64,000 nucleotides of DNA from an uncultured Lachnospiraceae bacterium (lineage in GTDB: Bacteria; Bacillota; Clostridia; Lachnospirales; Lachnospiraceae), in assembly GCA_910589195.1 (NCBI GenBank), contig CAJUTC010000017.1, positions 1 to 64,000 on the forward strand, in the 5' to 3' direction. Of the stretch, positions 34,512 through 43,565 are shown in pieces (position 1 is the first letter of the stretch; the number at the start of each line of letters is the position of its first letter). The translations under genes were made by a program, and so were the position numbers. The notes below the pieces were generated by a model. The model was not told the origin of the DNA and did not search any database. It saw nothing but the letters and a program-made list of their open reading frames with translations.

Positions 34512-35000
34512 CTACAAATGCTTTTCCGGCTTGCCTACTGTACGGATAATCACATCGCCATTCGCCACATTCAGCAGCATGGTGCGGGCATAGGTTCCGC
34601 CTGTATCCTCAGCCGATATGCGCATCCGCTCTTCCATCAAAATCTTCTTCACCATTGCCGCATTCCTTTGCCCGATGTTTCCAAAGTCTGAACTTCCCTT
34701 CATCTCAAACATTTTTGCCCCGCCTGCAATCTTAACAATCGTCCGGTTTTTCATCATGCCGAAAGCGGTAAGCTTCCTGATTGATTCACGAATTCCGCTA
34801 TCCGCATACTTAAACACCTTTGGATCATTCGGATCAGTCCTGTTAGGAAGCATAATATGCAGCAGGCAGCCCAGTTTCAGGAATGGGTCATAAAAAGTAA
34901 TCCCGATACAGGAACCAAGGGCATATGTAATAATGGTATTATCTCCCCTGGTAAACTTCATATCACCAATACCTACTTTTATATCCTTATCTGCCATCAT
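34512..35000 (-). CDS. cheD: Chemoreceptor glutamine deamidase CheD
   Basis: This 162-residue protein has the CheD signature with catalytic Cys and His: TYALGSCIGITFYDPFLKLG and LLHIMLPNR. It deamidates receptor glutamines and binds CheC. Its start overlaps the cheC stop (ATGA), so it is translationally coupled. Confidence 0.95.
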   Translation of the reverse strand: MMADKDIKVGIGDMKFTRGDNTIITYALGSCIGITFYDPFLKLGCLLHIMLPNRTDPNDPKVFKYADSGIRESIRKLTAFGMMKNRTIVKIAGGAKMFEMKGSSDFGNIGQRNAAMVKKILMEERMRISAEDTGGTYARTMLLNVANGDVIIRTVGKPEKHL

Positions 35001-35617
35001 GAAATACCTAATTTCTCTAAGATACTGTTAAGCGATTTAATATCAGGAAGCATTAACAGCCCATCGGAAAGCTTTTCGCCATCCATAATAAATTCCGCAT
35101 TGATATACATCAATTTGTCTGTTTCGTAACCGTACTCCGCAATGGGAACGGTTAAAATCCCACCCAGCATATTGATAGTAGAACTTGGCACAGACAAGTC
35201 AATCTCCACTCCTACTAATTGGGTAAACGCATTCACATAAGAGCATATGATGATATTCCCAATTTCCTCTAATGCTGAAAAGTCCATCTCATCTAGCTCT
35301 TCAAAGGATTGGTAATTCCGGTTCATCAGCTTTCCAAGAACAGCATTGGCCAAATCCATCTTAAAGATAAATAACATCAGGCCTTCTACTTCATTTGACA
35401 TCCGAACCAATGTGGCCGCCACTAATTCCTCATAATGACCGATCCGCTCTACTGTTTCATCATAATTTAAAATATTAATTTCAGGAATTGTAATCCGCAC
35501 TTCTTTCTGCAAAAGCTTAGAAAGCGCCGTAGCAGCATGGCTGGTGCCAATACTGCTGATTTCCTTCATAACATCCAAATCCTGAAGGTTCATATCCCCA
35601 TAACTTTTAAGTCTCAT
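34997..35617 (-). CDS. cheC: CheY-P phosphatase CheC
   Basis: This 206-residue protein has two CheC-type half-sites. The second is canonical (LEEIGNIIICSYVNAF, Glu-x-x-Asn). The first reads MKEISSIGTSHAATALS, with Ser in place of Asn, so it may be inactive. CheC dephosphorylates CheY and binds CheD. An internal ATG (residue 9) is possible. It stands upstream of cheD with a 4-base overlap. Confidence 0.9.
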   Translation of the reverse strand: MRLKSYGDMNLQDLDVMKEISSIGTSHAATALSKLLQKEVRITIPEINILNYDETVERIGHYEELVAATLVRMSNEVEGLMLFIFKMDLANAVLGKLMNRNYQSFEELDEMDFSALEEIGNIIICSYVNAFTQLVGVEIDLSVPSSTINMLGGILTVPIAEYGYETDKLMYINAEFIMDGEKLSDGLLMLPDIKSLNSILEKLGIS

Positions 35618-35654
35618 AAAGATTTCCCCGCATTCATTCTGTCATCTTTCCCTG

Positions 35655-36428
35655 TTATCCTCTCAGGGAGTTTATGGTTGTTTCGATTTCATCAGAAGTG
35701 ACCACCATCTTTAACGCATAGCTGTAAGCTCTCTGGCACTCAATCATCCGAACCATCTCTTTGCTTAAATCGGTTCCGGATCGCTCAACTGCATTGGTAA
35801 TCAACTGGGGATTCTCCACCCGTATGGGTTCCATCCCTTCGGGAGCCGCATATTCATTATCGCCTACGCTTAAGAGCCTGCTGGGATGGGTAAATGTGTA
35901 CAGGCTGATCCTTGGAGTATTCTCATCCTCCTCTTCCTCATCCTCTACCGCCTGGATTTCATCCTCTTCTTCTTCCTCGTTCATTTCCGGCACCTGAGCA
36001 CGCAAGGGCTGGCCATTTTGATCCAACACCAGCTTTCCTCCGTCTGTCATAAGATAAAATTCATCTCCCATCTTACTTCTGTGGAAATGCCCGCTTCTTG
36101 TATATGTAATATCACCGGTGGCTGGATCCTGAACCATAAAAAACTGATTCTGGTTCACGATGGCATAATCCATATCGCTGTTAGTAGTAGCAAATGCAGA
36201 AGTCCCAAAACTGGTATACGTCCTCTGCATCCGGACACCGTTTCCTGACATTAACTCTGTTATGGCTGTTTCCGAATCGTTTAAATTAAACTGGAGCAGA
36301 TCGGAAAACGCGGCTGTTTTTGGTTTAAAGCCGTCGTTATTGATATTGGCAATATTATTTGAAATAACGCTCATTTTTGCCATGCAGGATCCGGCGCCTA
36401 ACGCACCTGTATAAAATGACTGATACAT
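35655..36428 (-). CDS. flgG: Flagellar rod/hook-basal body protein (FlgG/FlhP-like)
   Basis: This 257-residue protein has the rod-protein N-terminus (MYQSFYTGALGAGSCMAKMS, VISNNIANINNDGFKPKT) and C-terminus (DLSKEMVRMIECQRAYSYAL). A very acidic segment (EEEEEDEI...DEEEEDE) lies around residues 152-170, which is unusual. FlgG forms the distal rod. It pairs with the previous flgF-like gene, as flhO-flhP in Bacillus. The F/G assignment is by order. Confidence 0.8.
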   Translation of the reverse strand: MYQSFYTGALGAGSCMAKMSVISNNIANINNDGFKPKTAAFSDLLQFNLNDSETAITELMSGNGVRMQRTYTSFGTSAFATTNSDMDYAIVNQNQFFMVQDPATGDITYTRSGHFHRSKMGDEFYLMTDGGKLVLDQNGQPLRAQVPEMNEEEEEDEIQAVEDEEEEDENTPRISLYTFTHPSRLLSVGDNEYAAPEGMEPIRVENPQLITNAVERSGTDLSKEMVRMIECQRAYSYALKMVVTSDEIETTINSLRG

Positions 36429-36452
36429 GATATCTGACCTCTCTTAGTTCTC

Positions 36453-37265
36453 TTATAACCGGCCTACATCAGTAGCCGCTTTGCTCATAATCTGATCATA
36501 CATCTTAAGGACCTGGGCAGCGCTTTGCAGTGCCCTCTGGGATGACATCATACTAGTCATCTCTTCCACCATATCCACGTTCGAACGTTCCAGCGTTTTC
36601 CATAAAATTTCCGGACGCTCCACCTCTAAAGGCGCCTGATTGGTAGAAAACAAGCCGTAGTCTTCTTTATGAAGCTGCTCATAATTATCAAAATCCACTA
36701 CCCGCAATGCAGCGATTTCACGAGTTGCTCCGCCTTCTTCCCCATCATTTTCCGCGTCAGCCGCCACTGCGTTTCCTAGCACTCCTTGCGGCAAGGTAAT
36801 CCTTCCCTGTCCATCTACTGAAAATTCTTCGCTGTCAATTAAAATCGGCTGGCCGCCAGCGCCCTGTACCCGCCCCATTCCATTCAGAGTCAGATACCCT
36901 TCATCATCTACGCTAAACGATCCGTTTCTGGTATAGCGGACGCCCTGAGGCGTATCAATACAGAAAAATCCTCTTCCAGCTAAAGCAAAATCGTAAATCC
37001 CTTCTGTTTCCTCAAAGCTTCCCTGTTCATAATTCACATAAGTCTGGTCGGCTGCCCGGATTTTTGACGTGGTTGCCATAGGTTCCGGATTATCTTTATA
37101 CCGCTTTCCAGTCCGATAAAGCATCTCTTCCTGAAATGTAGTACTGACCATCTTATCTCTTTTATAACCGGCAGTCTGGATATTTACCATGTTGTTACTG
37201 ATTACATTCAAATTCCTGCTTTGGGTTAGCATCCCAGACGCAAGATTATAAAACCCCTGGTACAT
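36453..37265 (-). CDS. flgF: Flagellar rod protein (FlgF/FlhO-like)
   Basis: This 270-residue protein shows MYQGFYNLASGMLTQSRNLN, VISNNMVNIQTAGYKRDK and the C-terminal VDMVEEMTSMMSSQRALQSA. Both termini match the rod family. It stands between sigma-28 and the flgG-like gene. F/G naming follows the flhO-flhP order. Confidence 0.75.
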   Translation of the reverse strand: MYQGFYNLASGMLTQSRNLNVISNNMVNIQTAGYKRDKMVSTTFQEEMLYRTGKRYKDNPEPMATTSKIRAADQTYVNYEQGSFEETEGIYDFALAGRGFFCIDTPQGVRYTRNGSFSVDDEGYLTLNGMGRVQGAGGQPILIDSEEFSVDGQGRITLPQGVLGNAVAADAENDGEEGGATREIAALRVVDFDNYEQLHKEDYGLFSTNQAPLEVERPEILWKTLERSNVDMVEEMTSMMSSQRALQSAAQVLKMYDQIMSKAATDVGRL

Positions 37266-37328
37266 GCCTGATCATCTCCTTTCTGCCTGATTCGGCTAAC
37301 GGTATGCCTTTGCATACCGGGTTATTTG

Positions 37329-38099
37329 TTACATATAGGTACTCATGTAAGCTTTCAGTTTACGAATAGCAGAACTGTGGATTTGGGAAATACGAGGCTC
37401 GCTAACCCCCAAAATCTGGGCAATCTGCCCCATGTTCAGTTCCTCTACATAGTAAAGAGATACTACCATTTTTTCCTTTTCCTTTAAGCTTTCCACTGCC
37501 TCAGCCAGTATCTGGCGGGATTCCCCTTTTAAAAAAGCCTTTTCCGGCTGGGAATCCACATCGCCATTGGAAAGCTGCAAGGACTGGCGCTCTCCTTCGT
37601 CATCTGTTATCATATCTAATGAAAGCACATTCATCATAATGCTCATACGCTGAAGTTTTCTGAATTTCCGGATATCCATTTCCAAAAATTCGGCTGTTTC
37701 CTCATCAGAGGGCTGCCGTCCCAAAGAACGGCTCAAAGTCATCTGAGCATCTTCCACTAACTTTACCTGCTTGCGAAAATCCCTTGGCATCCAGTCATTT
37801 TTCCGGACCAAATCAATAATCATTCCCCGGATACGCCTGGAAATAAAGGTTTCAAACTTATTATCTCGCTCAGGATCGTATCTGTCAATACTTTTCATGA
37901 TAGCGATTACGCCTTCATTGATAATATCTTCCATCTGAAGCGTGCCGGAATAAACATTACGCATTTGCAAAGCAATGGTCCGCACAATATACAGGTAACG
38001 CATAACAAGAGCCTGCTTTACCTCCAGCTTCCCTTCTGCCTTATACATCTCCAAAAGCTCTTCGTTTGTCTTTTCTTCTAAATAGTCTGCCGGAACCAT
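37329..38099 (-). CDS. fliA: Flagellar sigma factor sigma-28 (SigD/FliA)
   Basis: This 256-residue sigma-70-family protein has region 2 (MEDIINEGVIAIMKSIDRYD, FISRRIRGMIIDLVRKND), region 3 (SRSLGRQPSDEETAEFLEMD) and region 4 with a helix-turn-helix (LNMGQIAQILGVSEPRISQI). It directs RNA polymerase to late flagellar promoters, seven candidates of which lie in this window, and is held by FlgM. It sits 25 bases after flhA. Confidence 0.95.
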   Translation of the reverse strand: MVPADYLEEKTNEELLEMYKAEGKLEVKQALVMRYLYIVRTIALQMRNVYSGTLQMEDIINEGVIAIMKSIDRYDPERDNKFETFISRRIRGMIIDLVRKNDWMPRDFRKQVKLVEDAQMTLSRSLGRQPSDEETAEFLEMDIRKFRKLQRMSIMMNVLSLDMITDDEGERQSLQLSNGDVDSQPEKAFLKGESRQILAEAVESLKEKEKMVVSLYYVEELNMGQIAQILGVSEPRISQIHSSAIRKLKAYMSTYM

Positions 38100-38124
38100 C
38101 TTCCGTCACCCCCTCATGCCCGGT

Positions 38125-40278
38125 TTAAGCTCCTTTTCTTGTGGTGCGCTCAAGCGTTAAGCTGCCGATGGACTGTATCTGTACATTATTCGAAATTTCA
38201 TTAAAAGACAGAACCCTGACGTTGGGGTAAAACTGATCAATCAGCCGGTAAAAGTGAACCCGCATGACCTGGGAGGTTAAAATAACCGGAGTTTGGGAAA
38301 TGCTATTGAACTTTTTAAGCTGAACAGTAATCTGGTTAATCAGGCTCTGAAGCACATCTGGGCTTAAAGCAAGATAGTATCCCCGCTCGCTCTTTGACAA
38401 ACATCCAACCATTGTCCGCTCTAACTCGGAATCCAGGGTGATGACCTTCATACTGCCATCTTCACAGTACATTCGGGTAATGGTACGCTTCAACGCGGTT
38501 CTGATATTTTCAATCAGACCATCCACATCCTTAACCGGAAGGCCTGTATCCGATATGGTTTCTAAGATGGATTCGATAATCGTTTCCAAGTCTTTAATGG
38601 GTACACCCTCTTTTAAAAGGCTGGTTAATATTTTTTGGAACAAGCTGTAGGAAATCAGGTTAGGGAATGCCTCATCAATTAACTCTGGAGAAGCCTTCTT
38701 GGTATTTTCCACAAGATGGATTACCTCTTGGCGGGTAATCAGCTCATGGGCATGCTGTTTCACAACTTCTGACAGATGGGTTACCAAAACGGATAAGGGG
38801 TCTATTACCGTATACCCGTAAATCTCCGCAAGTTCCCGGTCTTCCGGCTTGATCCAACGGCTGGGTATGCCGTAAGCCGGTTCAATGGTTTCGATACCAT
38901 CGATCTCTTTTTCCGGATTCTCCGGTTCCAGCGCTAAGAAGTAATCAATCAGGATTTCCCCTTTTGCCACTTCTTCCCCTTTGATCTTAATACAATACTG
39001 ATTTGTATTAAGGCCCGAACTGTCCCTAAGCCGGATCGATGGAATTACAAACCCCATATCCTGGGCATACTGCCTCCGGAATATAATAATCCGGTTAATC
39101 AGCCGTCCTCCTACCGATTCATCTACCAGTGGAATCAAGCTATAGCCAAACTCCATCTCAATCGCTTCCACATTCAGAAGAGTATAAACGTTATTAACAT
39201 CTTTAAAATACTCTTCTTCACTGACAGGCGCAGGAGCGCTCTGCTCTTGGCCACCCTCCCCTTCGCCTTCCGCGGCTCCCGTAAAGTTTCGCAAGGTCCC
39301 GCCTCCTAACGCGCCGGAAACGGCAAGGGCCGGCTCTGCCTTGATCCTTCTGGACAAATAATATCCCCCAGCAATTAGTCCGATGGATATCACCAAAAGC
39401 GGAATTATTGGCATTCCGGGGATTACCGTCAGCACCGACAACACGATACCGCTTATCATAATCGCCACAGGCTGCCCCATAAACTGTTTGGAAACATCCT
39501 CATTTAAGCTTCCTTCCGCTACTGCCCTGGTAACGATCATACCTGTGGCAGTGGATATTAGCAAAGAAGGGATCTGGCCTACCAGACCGTCACCTACTGT
39601 GGCAATGGAGTATGTATTTAATACATTTCCTATGGTATCGCCGGACTGGATGATACCGATAATACTTCCGCCAATCAGGTTAATGGCTGTGGTAATCAAA
39701 GACATGACGGAATCGCCTTTTACAATCTTTGTAGCACCATCCATAGAACCATAAAAATCGGCTTCCCGCTGGATTTTTTCACGGCGTGCTTTTGCTTGCT
39801 GTTCATCAATTAACCCAGAGTTTAAGTCTGCGTCAATCGCCATCTGCTTACCAGGCATAGCATCCAGGGTAAACCTTGCGGCAACCTCAGATACACGTTC
39901 CGCACCCTTGGTAATAACGATAAACTGCATTAACACAATAATCATATATATGATCAAGCCCACCACTACATTCCCGCGAAGTACGAAATCACCAAACGCG
40001 GCAATAATCTGTCCCGAAGAGCCGGAACTGGTTAAAATATTCCTGGTTGTGGACACATTGATTCCCAGACGGAATAAGGTTGTAATTAACAAAAGCGACG
40101 GGAATATGGAAAATTCCAATGGCTCCCGGATGGTCATGGTTGTTACCAGGATCATCATGGAGAGCGACATGTTGATAATAATCGCCACATCCACCAGCGC
40201 GGCTGGAAGGGGAATAATCAACAGCAGAATAATTGTAAGTACAAATAGTACAACCGAATAACTCAGTAACTTTTTCAT
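38125..40278 (-). CDS. flhA: Flagellar export gate protein FlhA
   Basis: This protein of about 717 residues has eight N-terminal membrane spans and a large cytoplasmic domain. Signature stretches are MSLSMMILVTTMTIREPLEF, FPSLLLITTLFRLGINVSTT and RFTLDAMPGKQMAIDADLN. The start is either ATG 40278 or ATG 40290; the longer frame from 40320 lacks a site. FlhA is the major gate of the flagellar type III secretion apparatus. In many Clostridia flhF and flhG follow; here sigma-28 does. Confidence 0.95.
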   Translation of the reverse strand: MKKLLSYSVVLFVLTIILLLIIPLPAALVDVAIIINMSLSMMILVTTMTIREPLEFSIFPSLLLITTLFRLGINVSTTRNILTSSGSSGQIIAAFGDFVLRGNVVVGLIIYMIIVLMQFIVITKGAERVSEVAARFTLDAMPGKQMAIDADLNSGLIDEQQAKARREKIQREADFYGSMDGATKIVKGDSVMSLITTAINLIGGSIIGIIQSGDTIGNVLNTYSIATVGDGLVGQIPSLLISTATGMIVTRAVAEGSLNEDVSKQFMGQPVAIMISGIVLSVLTVIPGMPIIPLLVISIGLIAGGYYLSRRIKAEPALAVSGALGGGTLRNFTGAAEGEGEGGQEQSAPAPVSEEEYFKDVNNVYTLLNVEAIEMEFGYSLIPLVDESVGGRLINRIIIFRRQYAQDMGFVIPSIRLRDSSGLNTNQYCIKIKGEEVAKGEILIDYFLALEPENPEKEIDGIETIEPAYGIPSRWIKPEDRELAEIYGYTVIDPLSVLVTHLSEVVKQHAHELITRQEVIHLVENTKKASPELIDEAFPNLISYSLFQKILTSLLKEGVPIKDLETIIESILETISDTGLPVKDVDGLIENIRTALKRTITRMYCEDGSMKVITLDSELERTMVGCLSKSERGYYLALSPDVLQSLINQITVQLKKFNSISQTPVILTSQVMRVHFYRLIDQFYPNVRVLSFNEISNNVQIQSIGSLTLERTTRKGA

Positions 40279-40323
40279 GAAAAAATCCATCCATCCTTGT
40301 AGAATAAAATTTGCCCACAAAAT

Positions 40324-41409
40324 TTACTTATCAAACATATCTTGTCTGTTGCTGGCCTTATAAATATATACCAGAATCTCTGCCACCGCCCCGTAAAACT
40401 CTGCCGGAATTTCCCGGTCAATCTCACTGGAGGCATACAGAGCCCTGGCCAAAGGCCGGTTTTCTATTACAAACACACCGTGTTCCTCTCCGACCCGCAC
40501 AATACGCAGTGCAAGGGAATCCTGCCCCTTAGCCAATACTACAGGGGCGCTATCCGTTTCCGGGTTATACCGGAGAGCCACAGCAAAGTGGGTTGGGTTT
40601 CTTATGATTACATCTGCCTGGGGAACCTTCTGCATCATACGGCTCATTGCCATCTGACGCTGAACATTCCGGATCCTTCCTTTAATCTCAGGATTTCCTT
40701 CTGTGTTTTTATATTCATCCTTTACTTCCTGTTTGGTCATCTTCAGATTGTTTTCGTAATCCCATCTTTGATAGAGGTAATCAAAAAACGCTACTATTGC
40801 AAAAGCAAGGCAAACCCGCAGCACCAAATCAAATACCAGTTTCAGCATAATCGAGGTGGAAACCATAATCTGCATATCGAACATTCTGGAAATTTGAATC
40901 AGGTCTTCCTTTAAAAGATTATATAAAAGAGCCAGAAGAAGCCCTATTTTAATCAGGTTTTTGGCCAGATCCACTAATTTTTTTATTCCAAACAAACGTT
41001 TCAGACCTGTAATTGGATTTAGCTTGCTGAACTTGGGACGTAGAGGCTTAAAGGTAAGGTTAAAGCGTGTCTGGATCCCATGGGAAAGGATTCCTAAAAC
41101 CAAAGACGTAGCCAATAGAGGAATGGAACACTTTAGCAGCGCAGTTACCATATAAACATAAATATTAGGCGCCTCGCTAAATGGGTCAAAATTTCCCACC
41201 ATGGAAAAATAGCGGACCATACAATCTTTCAGCGTCCGATACATGGAAGGGATCGTCAACCGAACCATATAAAATACGCCAAACAGCATCACAACAGTAA
41301 CAGCGTCCTTACTTTGAAACAGGTTGCCATCCTTTCTGGCATCCCTTCGCCGTTTACCTGTTGGTTTTTCGGTTTTTTCCTGTCCGTTCGCCTCCGCCAA
41401 GCCCACCAC
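40324..41409 (-). CDS. flhB: Flagellar export switch protein FlhB
   Basis: This 361-residue protein has four membrane spans, then a cytoplasmic domain with the autocleavage site NPTH (VIIRNPTHFAVALRYNPETD, about residue 270). It starts MVGLAEANGQEKTEKPTGK, the family N-terminus. GTG 41409 is preceded by GGAAGG. It switches export from rod-hook to filament substrates. Its C-terminal half is mirrored by the FhlB-like gene at 16979-17434. Confidence 0.95.
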   Translation of the reverse strand: MVGLAEANGQEKTEKPTGKRRRDARKDGNLFQSKDAVTVVMLFGVFYMVRLTIPSMYRTLKDCMVRYFSMVGNFDPFSEAPNIYVYMVTALLKCSIPLLATSLVLGILSHGIQTRFNLTFKPLRPKFSKLNPITGLKRLFGIKKLVDLAKNLIKIGLLLALLYNLLKEDLIQISRMFDMQIMVSTSIMLKLVFDLVLRVCLAFAIVAFFDYLYQRWDYENNLKMTKQEVKDEYKNTEGNPEIKGRIRNVQRQMAMSRMMQKVPQADVIIRNPTHFAVALRYNPETDSAPVVLAKGQDSLALRIVRVGEEHGVFVIENRPLARALYASSEIDREIPAEFYGAVAEILVYIYKASNRQDMFDK

Positions 41410-41460
41410 TTCCTTCCGTCTAGCCTTCGGCCTTTATCCCTGCCGCCTGGAAACGCTTCC

Positions 41461-42219
41461 TCAAACAGGCCGCATCAGCTCCAAGAGCTGCTGCATATTG
41501 ACAAACAAATCATTGATCATTACGTAAAGCCTATCTGCCATGGGGCTGAAGAGAAATACCAGCATCATCAGGCCTACAATAATCTTGATCTGAAAATTAA
41601 CCGCAAATACATTAATTTGGGGAATCATCCGCATCAGGATTCCCACTGCCGCTTCTGTTACCATCTCCATGGCAATCAGCGGAAAGGCAAATTGAAGCCC
41701 CATTGTAATATTGGTACGAAAAATTTCCAGTACCATATCATATAGCTCTGGCCGCAGTGTGACTTCGCCGAATGGAATCAAACGGGAAGAAGAGAAAAAC
41801 AAGCCTAAAAGCTGCAGATGTCCGTCAGTAGCCAAAAAGATCAGGGACAGGAAAGCATAATAAACACCAGATGTAATGGTCATCTGGGTATTATACTGAG
41901 GGTCATATACCTGTGCCATGGATAATCCCATGGTATAGTCCATAATCGCAGACGCGTACCGGACAATGGCATACATAAGCTCCATGGAAAAGCCCAGTAC
42001 AAAGCCTACCATCAGCTCTTTTACCAACATTACCCCGTATTCAAGCATTCCAGAAGGCTGATGCTGTAAGTTACCGTCTACCCCCATATACAGCAGCAGA
42101 GAAAGCACAAAAATCAGCGCTCCCTTGGCAGGCCTTGGATAGTTGGTTCTGCCAAGCAAGGGATTAAAGACTATGGCCCCGCTCATCCGCATAAAAATCA
42201 GGGCAAACAAGATAAACAT
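41461..42219 (-). CDS. fliR: Flagellar export protein FliR
   Basis: This 252-residue, six-span membrane protein matches FliR (FALIFMRMSGAIVFNPLLG, YPRPAKGALIFVLSLLLY). I use ATG 42219 with GGGAGG 8 bases upstream; an upstream GTG (42237) overlaps fliQ. It is part of the export gate with FliP and FliQ. Confidence 0.95.
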   Translation of the reverse strand: MFILFALIFMRMSGAIVFNPLLGRTNYPRPAKGALIFVLSLLLYMGVDGNLQHQPSGMLEYGVMLVKELMVGFVLGFSMELMYAIVRYASAIMDYTMGLSMAQVYDPQYNTQMTITSGVYYAFLSLIFLATDGHLQLLGLFFSSSRLIPFGEVTLRPELYDMVLEIFRTNITMGLQFAFPLIAMEMVTEAAVGILMRMIPQINVFAVNFQIKIIVGLMMLVFLFSPMADRLYVMINDLFVNMQQLLELMRPV

Positions 42220-42223
42220 GAAC

Positions 42224-42487
42224 TCAGCCTCCCACAATCAGCCCAATCATCTGTCTGACAAAATCCTGGAGAGCAGCTAAAATTGTACTTCCCATAAATC
42301 CCATTACCGCTAAAATGGCAAGAAATTTCGGCACAAATGTCATGGTCTGCTCATTGATCTGAGTCGCTGCCTGAAAGATCGCGATTACAATTCCAACCAC
42401 CATACTGGTCAGCAGAAAAGGCATCGTCAGCCGCAGCGCCAACTGGAACGTATAATATAAAATATCAAGTACCTGCAAATCTGTCAT
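42224..42487 (-). CDS. fliQ: Flagellar export protein FliQ
   Basis: This 87-residue, two-span protein matches FliQ (LLTSMVVGIVIAIFQAATQI, NEQTMTFVPKFLAILAV). It lies between fliP and fliR, as expected, in the export gate. A short direct repeat (GTGAAAGTT, twice) lies in the 68-base gap from fliP. Confidence 0.95.
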   Translation of the reverse strand: MTDLQVLDILYYTFQLALRLTMPFLLTSMVVGIVIAIFQAATQINEQTMTFVPKFLAILAVMGFMGSTILAALQDFVRQMIGLIVGG

Positions 42488-42555
42488 AATAGGCCTTCTT
42501 TCAAAACTTTCACAGTAACTTTCACTGTAATTATATCGGTTATTTGCGGATACCG

Positions 42556-43212
42556 CTACCGGTAAGCTGTGGAAATACTGGTAAATAGTAACTCCCAGCC
42601 GTCCACTGTCACAAAAAGCAATAGCTTAAAGGGAAGGGAAACCATAGCTGGAGGCAGCATTACCATACCCATGGACATCAAGGTAGTAGAAACAATAATA
42701 TCCACTAATAGAAACGGCAAATAAATTAAGAACCCTGCTATGAACCCATGTTTCAGCTCCGTGGTCATAAAAGAAGGAACCACGACGGTTAGCGGATAGT
42801 TCTCCACGTTTTCCTCTACTGGAGTCCCGGATATCCGGACAAAATTATTTAACGTGTCCATTTCCGTATTTCGCAGCATAAACTCTTTCAATGGAACTAC
42901 CATCCGCTCTACTGCCTCCTGCTGGGTGATTTCTTCCCGCAGGTACGGCTGATAAGCCTCTTCATTAATTTGGTCCAAAACTGGGCTCATAATATATAAT
43001 GTGAGAAACATTGCTATGCCTACCATAACCATATTGGGCGGCGACTGCTGGACTCCCATAGCATTCCTGGTAAAGGAAAGGATGATAATCGTCCTGGTAA
43101 AGGAGGTCATCATAACTACAATGGAAGGAAGCAGCGCTGCAAAAGTAAGCAGAAATATCAGGTCTAGGGCAGGAACATTCCCGCCATTTAATTGTGTCAG
43201 AAGGTCACTCAT
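42556..43212 (-). CDS. fliP: Flagellar export protein FliP
   Basis: This 218-residue membrane protein carries the FliP signatures (SIVVMMTSFTRTIIILSFTR, NAMGVQQSPPNMVMVG, FIAGFLIYLPFLLVDIIV). FliP forms the export-gate core. It overlaps fliO by 8 bases. Confidence 0.95.
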   Translation of the reverse strand: MSDLLTQLNGGNVPALDLIFLLTFAALLPSIVVMMTSFTRTIIILSFTRNAMGVQQSPPNMVMVGIAMFLTLYIMSPVLDQINEEAYQPYLREEITQQEAVERMVVPLKEFMLRNTEMDTLNNFVRISGTPVEENVENYPLTVVVPSFMTTELKHGFIAGFLIYLPFLLVDIIVSTTLMSMGMVMLPPAMVSLPFKLLLFVTVDGWELLFTSISTAYR

Positions 43213-43564
43213 CGGTATCTCCCCCTTTTTTCTTATGGGGCATCAAGTATTTTTCCAAAAGCTCCTGAAAAGGAGGCTGCACCCTGTTGGATAAATCCAG
43301 AGGCCCTGCTGCCTGAAAATCCCCCTCCAACTCCGTAAGAAGCCGGATTCCGGCTTGGCTGACTCCCACCAGATAAATTTTATCTTTTACCTGCAAAAGA
43401 AGTATTTTCTGATTTTGTCCCACCTGAATATGCTCTAATACCCTCATACTGCCGGATTGGGAAGTCTTTCCCCACTGCTTTCCCAGCAGGCGGCTGCAGT
43501 AATACGCAAGCACCAGTACCCCCAGTACGGTAAGTACGGCCTGAAACAATGTCAAACCTTCCAT
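43205..43564 (-). CDS. fliO: Flagellar biosynthesis protein FliO
   Basis: This 119-residue protein has one N-terminal span (FQAVLTVLGVLVLAYYCS) and a small cytoplasmic domain (MRVLEHIQVGQNQKILLLQV), the FliO layout. It assists FliP assembly. It sits between fliY and fliP. Confidence 0.85.
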   Translation of the reverse strand: MEGLTLFQAVLTVLGVLVLAYYCSRLLGKQWGKTSQSGSMRVLEHIQVGQNQKILLLQVKDKIYLVGVSQAGIRLLTELEGDFQAAGPLDLSNRVQPPFQELLEKYLMPHKKKGGDTDE

Positions 43565-43565
43565 C

